From Bacteroidales bacterium (lineage in GTDB: Bacteria > Bacteroidota > Bacteroidia > Bacteroidales > Bacteroidaceae): DNA of 9,267 bases. Within the stretch, counting starts at the first letter, position 1. Every line of letters starts with the position of its first letter. A program made the position numbers and the translations under genes. The notes under the pieces are model-generated. The model ran no database searches, was not told the DNA's origin, and saw nothing but the letters and a program-made list of their open reading frames with translations. Positions 8,534 to 9,267 of this stretch are shown here, in pieces. The stretch covers positions 1 through 9,267 of the forward strand of contig SFPF01000100.1 of assembly GCA_004552155.1 (NCBI GenBank), in the 5' to 3' direction.

Positions 8534-8630
8534 ATCTATTTATATTGCCGAGCGCAGCCGAAATCGATAAATCTTAGATACAAGCAAAACAGCTTCTGCT
8601 TCACGTCAAGATTGACAACTTAATAATCCG

Positions 8631-8670
8631 ACCCACTGACTTTCAGCAGAATTGCCGATTGTCAGTGGGT
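8631..8670 (+). terminator. Hairpin, probable terminator of the exporter operon
   Basis: ACCCACTGAC (8631-8640) and GTCAGTGGGT (8661-8670) form a perfect 10-bp stem around a 20-nt loop, 97 bp after the last permease stop, followed by TTGTCGTTCC. The T content behind it is modest and the loop is long, so a factor-independent terminator is plausible but not certain. Confidence 0.5.
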
Positions 8671-8675
8671 TTGTC

Positions 8676-8711
8676 GTTCCCAAAATGAATCCCACAAGCA
8701 ATGTTGGGAAC
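8676..8711 (-). terminator. Second adjacent hairpin
   Basis: GTTCCCAA (8676-8683) pairs perfectly with TTGGGAAC (8704-8711) across a 20-nt loop; allowing one mismatch adds AT/AT inside. It begins five bases after the previous hairpin and ends just past the stop of the small minus-strand ORF at 8718. It may mark the 3' end of that ORF, but it lacks a T-run. Confidence 0.3.
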
Positions 8712-8717
8712 ATTAGA

Positions 8718-8816
8718 TTACGTTGTCCAATGATAGTGGCTGTCGAGTAGCAGGAAGATGGTCAAGCCGAAAATGACGATGCCAAAGACGTAGAAATACC
8801 TGAAGAAATATTGCAC
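8718..8816 (-). CDS. Small single-helix membrane ORF, possibly a gene remnant
   Basis: On the minus strand GTG at 8816-8814 opens 32 codons ending in TAA. The predicted peptide begins MQYFFRYFYVFGIVIFGLTI and ends with FLLLDSHYHWTT. It is an aromatic, basic N-terminus, then one strong hydrophobic helix (about 8-24) and a short polar tail. The pattern recalls the first helix of small two-helix inner-membrane proteins common in Bacteroidetes, where a second helix would follow; here a stop arrives first. An in-frame TGA lies 9 bases upstream of the GTG. No promoter or ribosome site is clear. Function is unknown, and a truncated remnant is the more likely reading than a working small protein. Confidence 0.35.
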   Translation of the reverse strand: MQYFFRYFYVFGIVIFGLTIFLLLDSHYHWTT

Positions 8817-9089
8817 ATAATGTCATACATAACAAACCCCGGAACAGCCAAGCACTCTATTGTGCTATCCTCTCCAAAAGTCAAGGAATAGAAATACTCG
8901 TCCTCACCTAAACCGCCAACGAACAAACTGAATACCTGCAAAGAAATCTACAACGACTTCCACCAACATCTGAACGTTCCCACGCGCGCGCGCGTTACGC
9001 AATTATTTCCCTAAAAAAACCGTCAACCCGGCACTAATTCACATAACCATCTGTAATCAAACAGGTTGCGAGTGTATGGTTTGCACCTC

Positions 9090-9113
9090 AAACCCGTCAC
9101 TAATGACGGGTTT
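9090..9113. terminator. Strong 10-bp hairpin, probable bidirectional terminator
   Basis: AAACCCGTCA (9090-9099) and TGACGGGTTT (9104-9113) form a perfect stem with a CTAA loop, followed by GTCTTGTCC. The A/T-flanked GC stem with a tight loop is typical of intrinsic terminators readable from both strands. No adjacent gene is visible inside the window; it could end a gene entering from the right edge. Confidence 0.6.
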
Positions 9114-9132
9114 GTCTTGTCCTGACATTGGT

Positions 9133-9267
9133 TCAATTAAATACAACGAATTTACCAACCAATTTGCACAAACGCCCGGTAAATGATTGGGGCGGGCTGT
9201 AAGCCCAAATGTTGCCCATAGCCCAGGGCAGCGCCCTGGGGGAACGTAGACCGCGATTGATACATTC
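9133..9267 (-). repeat. Edge of a probable dispersed GC-rich repeat, with an open frame
   Basis: CCCAGGGC (9222-9229) and GCCCTGGG (9233-9240) form a perfect 8-bp stem around AGC. GGGCT (9194-9198) and AGCCC (9202-9206) form a second, smaller one. On the minus strand a frame open from the right edge runs 44 codons to TGA at 9133-9135 and includes the stretch SPRALPWAMGNIWAYSPP. Such short peptides encoded by hairpin-bearing repeats recur in Bacteroidetes and other genomes, to my recollection. I therefore read this as a repeat family member and not a protein gene. It is cut by the window edge. Confidence 0.4.

Larger units (their letters stand above)
8534..9267. other. Gene-poor region after the exporter operon
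   Basis: These 734 bp carry no convincing complete gene. They hold three sizeable hairpins (8631-8670, 8676-8711, 9090-9113), a 32-codon membrane-helix ORF on the minus strand, and a GC-rich repeat-like edge from about 9180. I see nothing recognisable from 8820 to 9089 apart from a 12-bp alternating purine-pyrimidine tract near 8983-8994. The mixture suggests a decayed intergenic or former accessory region. Confidence 0.6.

Noticed and set aside
8983..8994. Alternating CG tract (ACGCGCGCGCGT) as a Z-DNA or recombination signal
   Set aside because: It is only 12 bp and isolated, with no flanking repeats or gene association.
8820..9015. Possible decayed gene on the plus strand (ATG at 8820, then a TAG, then an open stretch)
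   Set aside because: The two in-frame pieces show no recognisable motif and the stop comes after 22 codons; not enough to call a pseudogene.

Overview
The window looks like chromosomal DNA of a Bacteroidales bacterium, probably Prevotellaceae-like. The evidence is TAnnTTTG-type promoter -7 elements upstream of genes on both strands, A-rich leaders instead of Shine-Dalgarno sites for most genes, an IF3 with a long charged C-terminal tail, and a ThrRS that reads like Bacteroidetes versions. The genus is inferred from the look of the proteins; no search was run.

Left part (1-3053, minus strand): a translation operon in the order thrS, infC, rpmI, with rplT expected just beyond the left edge. 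The thrS-infC gap holds a second promoter-like motif overlapping the thrS stop codon, and a hairpin.

Middle (3054-3624): a 571-bp divergent intergenic region. It has a promoter-like element at each end, four tandem 21-bp repeats that each carry a 17-nt palindrome or near-palindrome (3271-3354), and a 12-bp inverted repeat whose arms lie at 3360-3371 and 3548-3559.

Right part (3585-8533, plus strand): a four-gene exporter operon made of a TolC-family outer-membrane factor, an HlyD-type periplasmic adaptor and two ABC-2 permeases. Together these would form a tripartite efflux complex of the YhiI/YhhJ or YbhG/YbhS/YbhR kind. No ATPase gene is present in the window. The TolC gene is frameshifted near its 5' end and the adaptor has no N-terminal membrane anchor. 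With the shortened thrS 5' end, three consecutive genes have defective or unusual N-termini, which suggests small 5'-end deletions, assembly errors or real decay.

Right end (8534-9267): 734 bp without a solid gene. It has hairpins likely to act as terminators, a 32-codon membrane-helix ORF that looks like a remnant, and at the edge a GC-rich hairpin-bearing sequence that resembles a dispersed repeat. I found no CRISPR array, tRNA, rRNA or complete insertion sequence. The most unusual non-coding signal is the palindromic 21-bp array. I did not find convincing evidence for a wholly new system.
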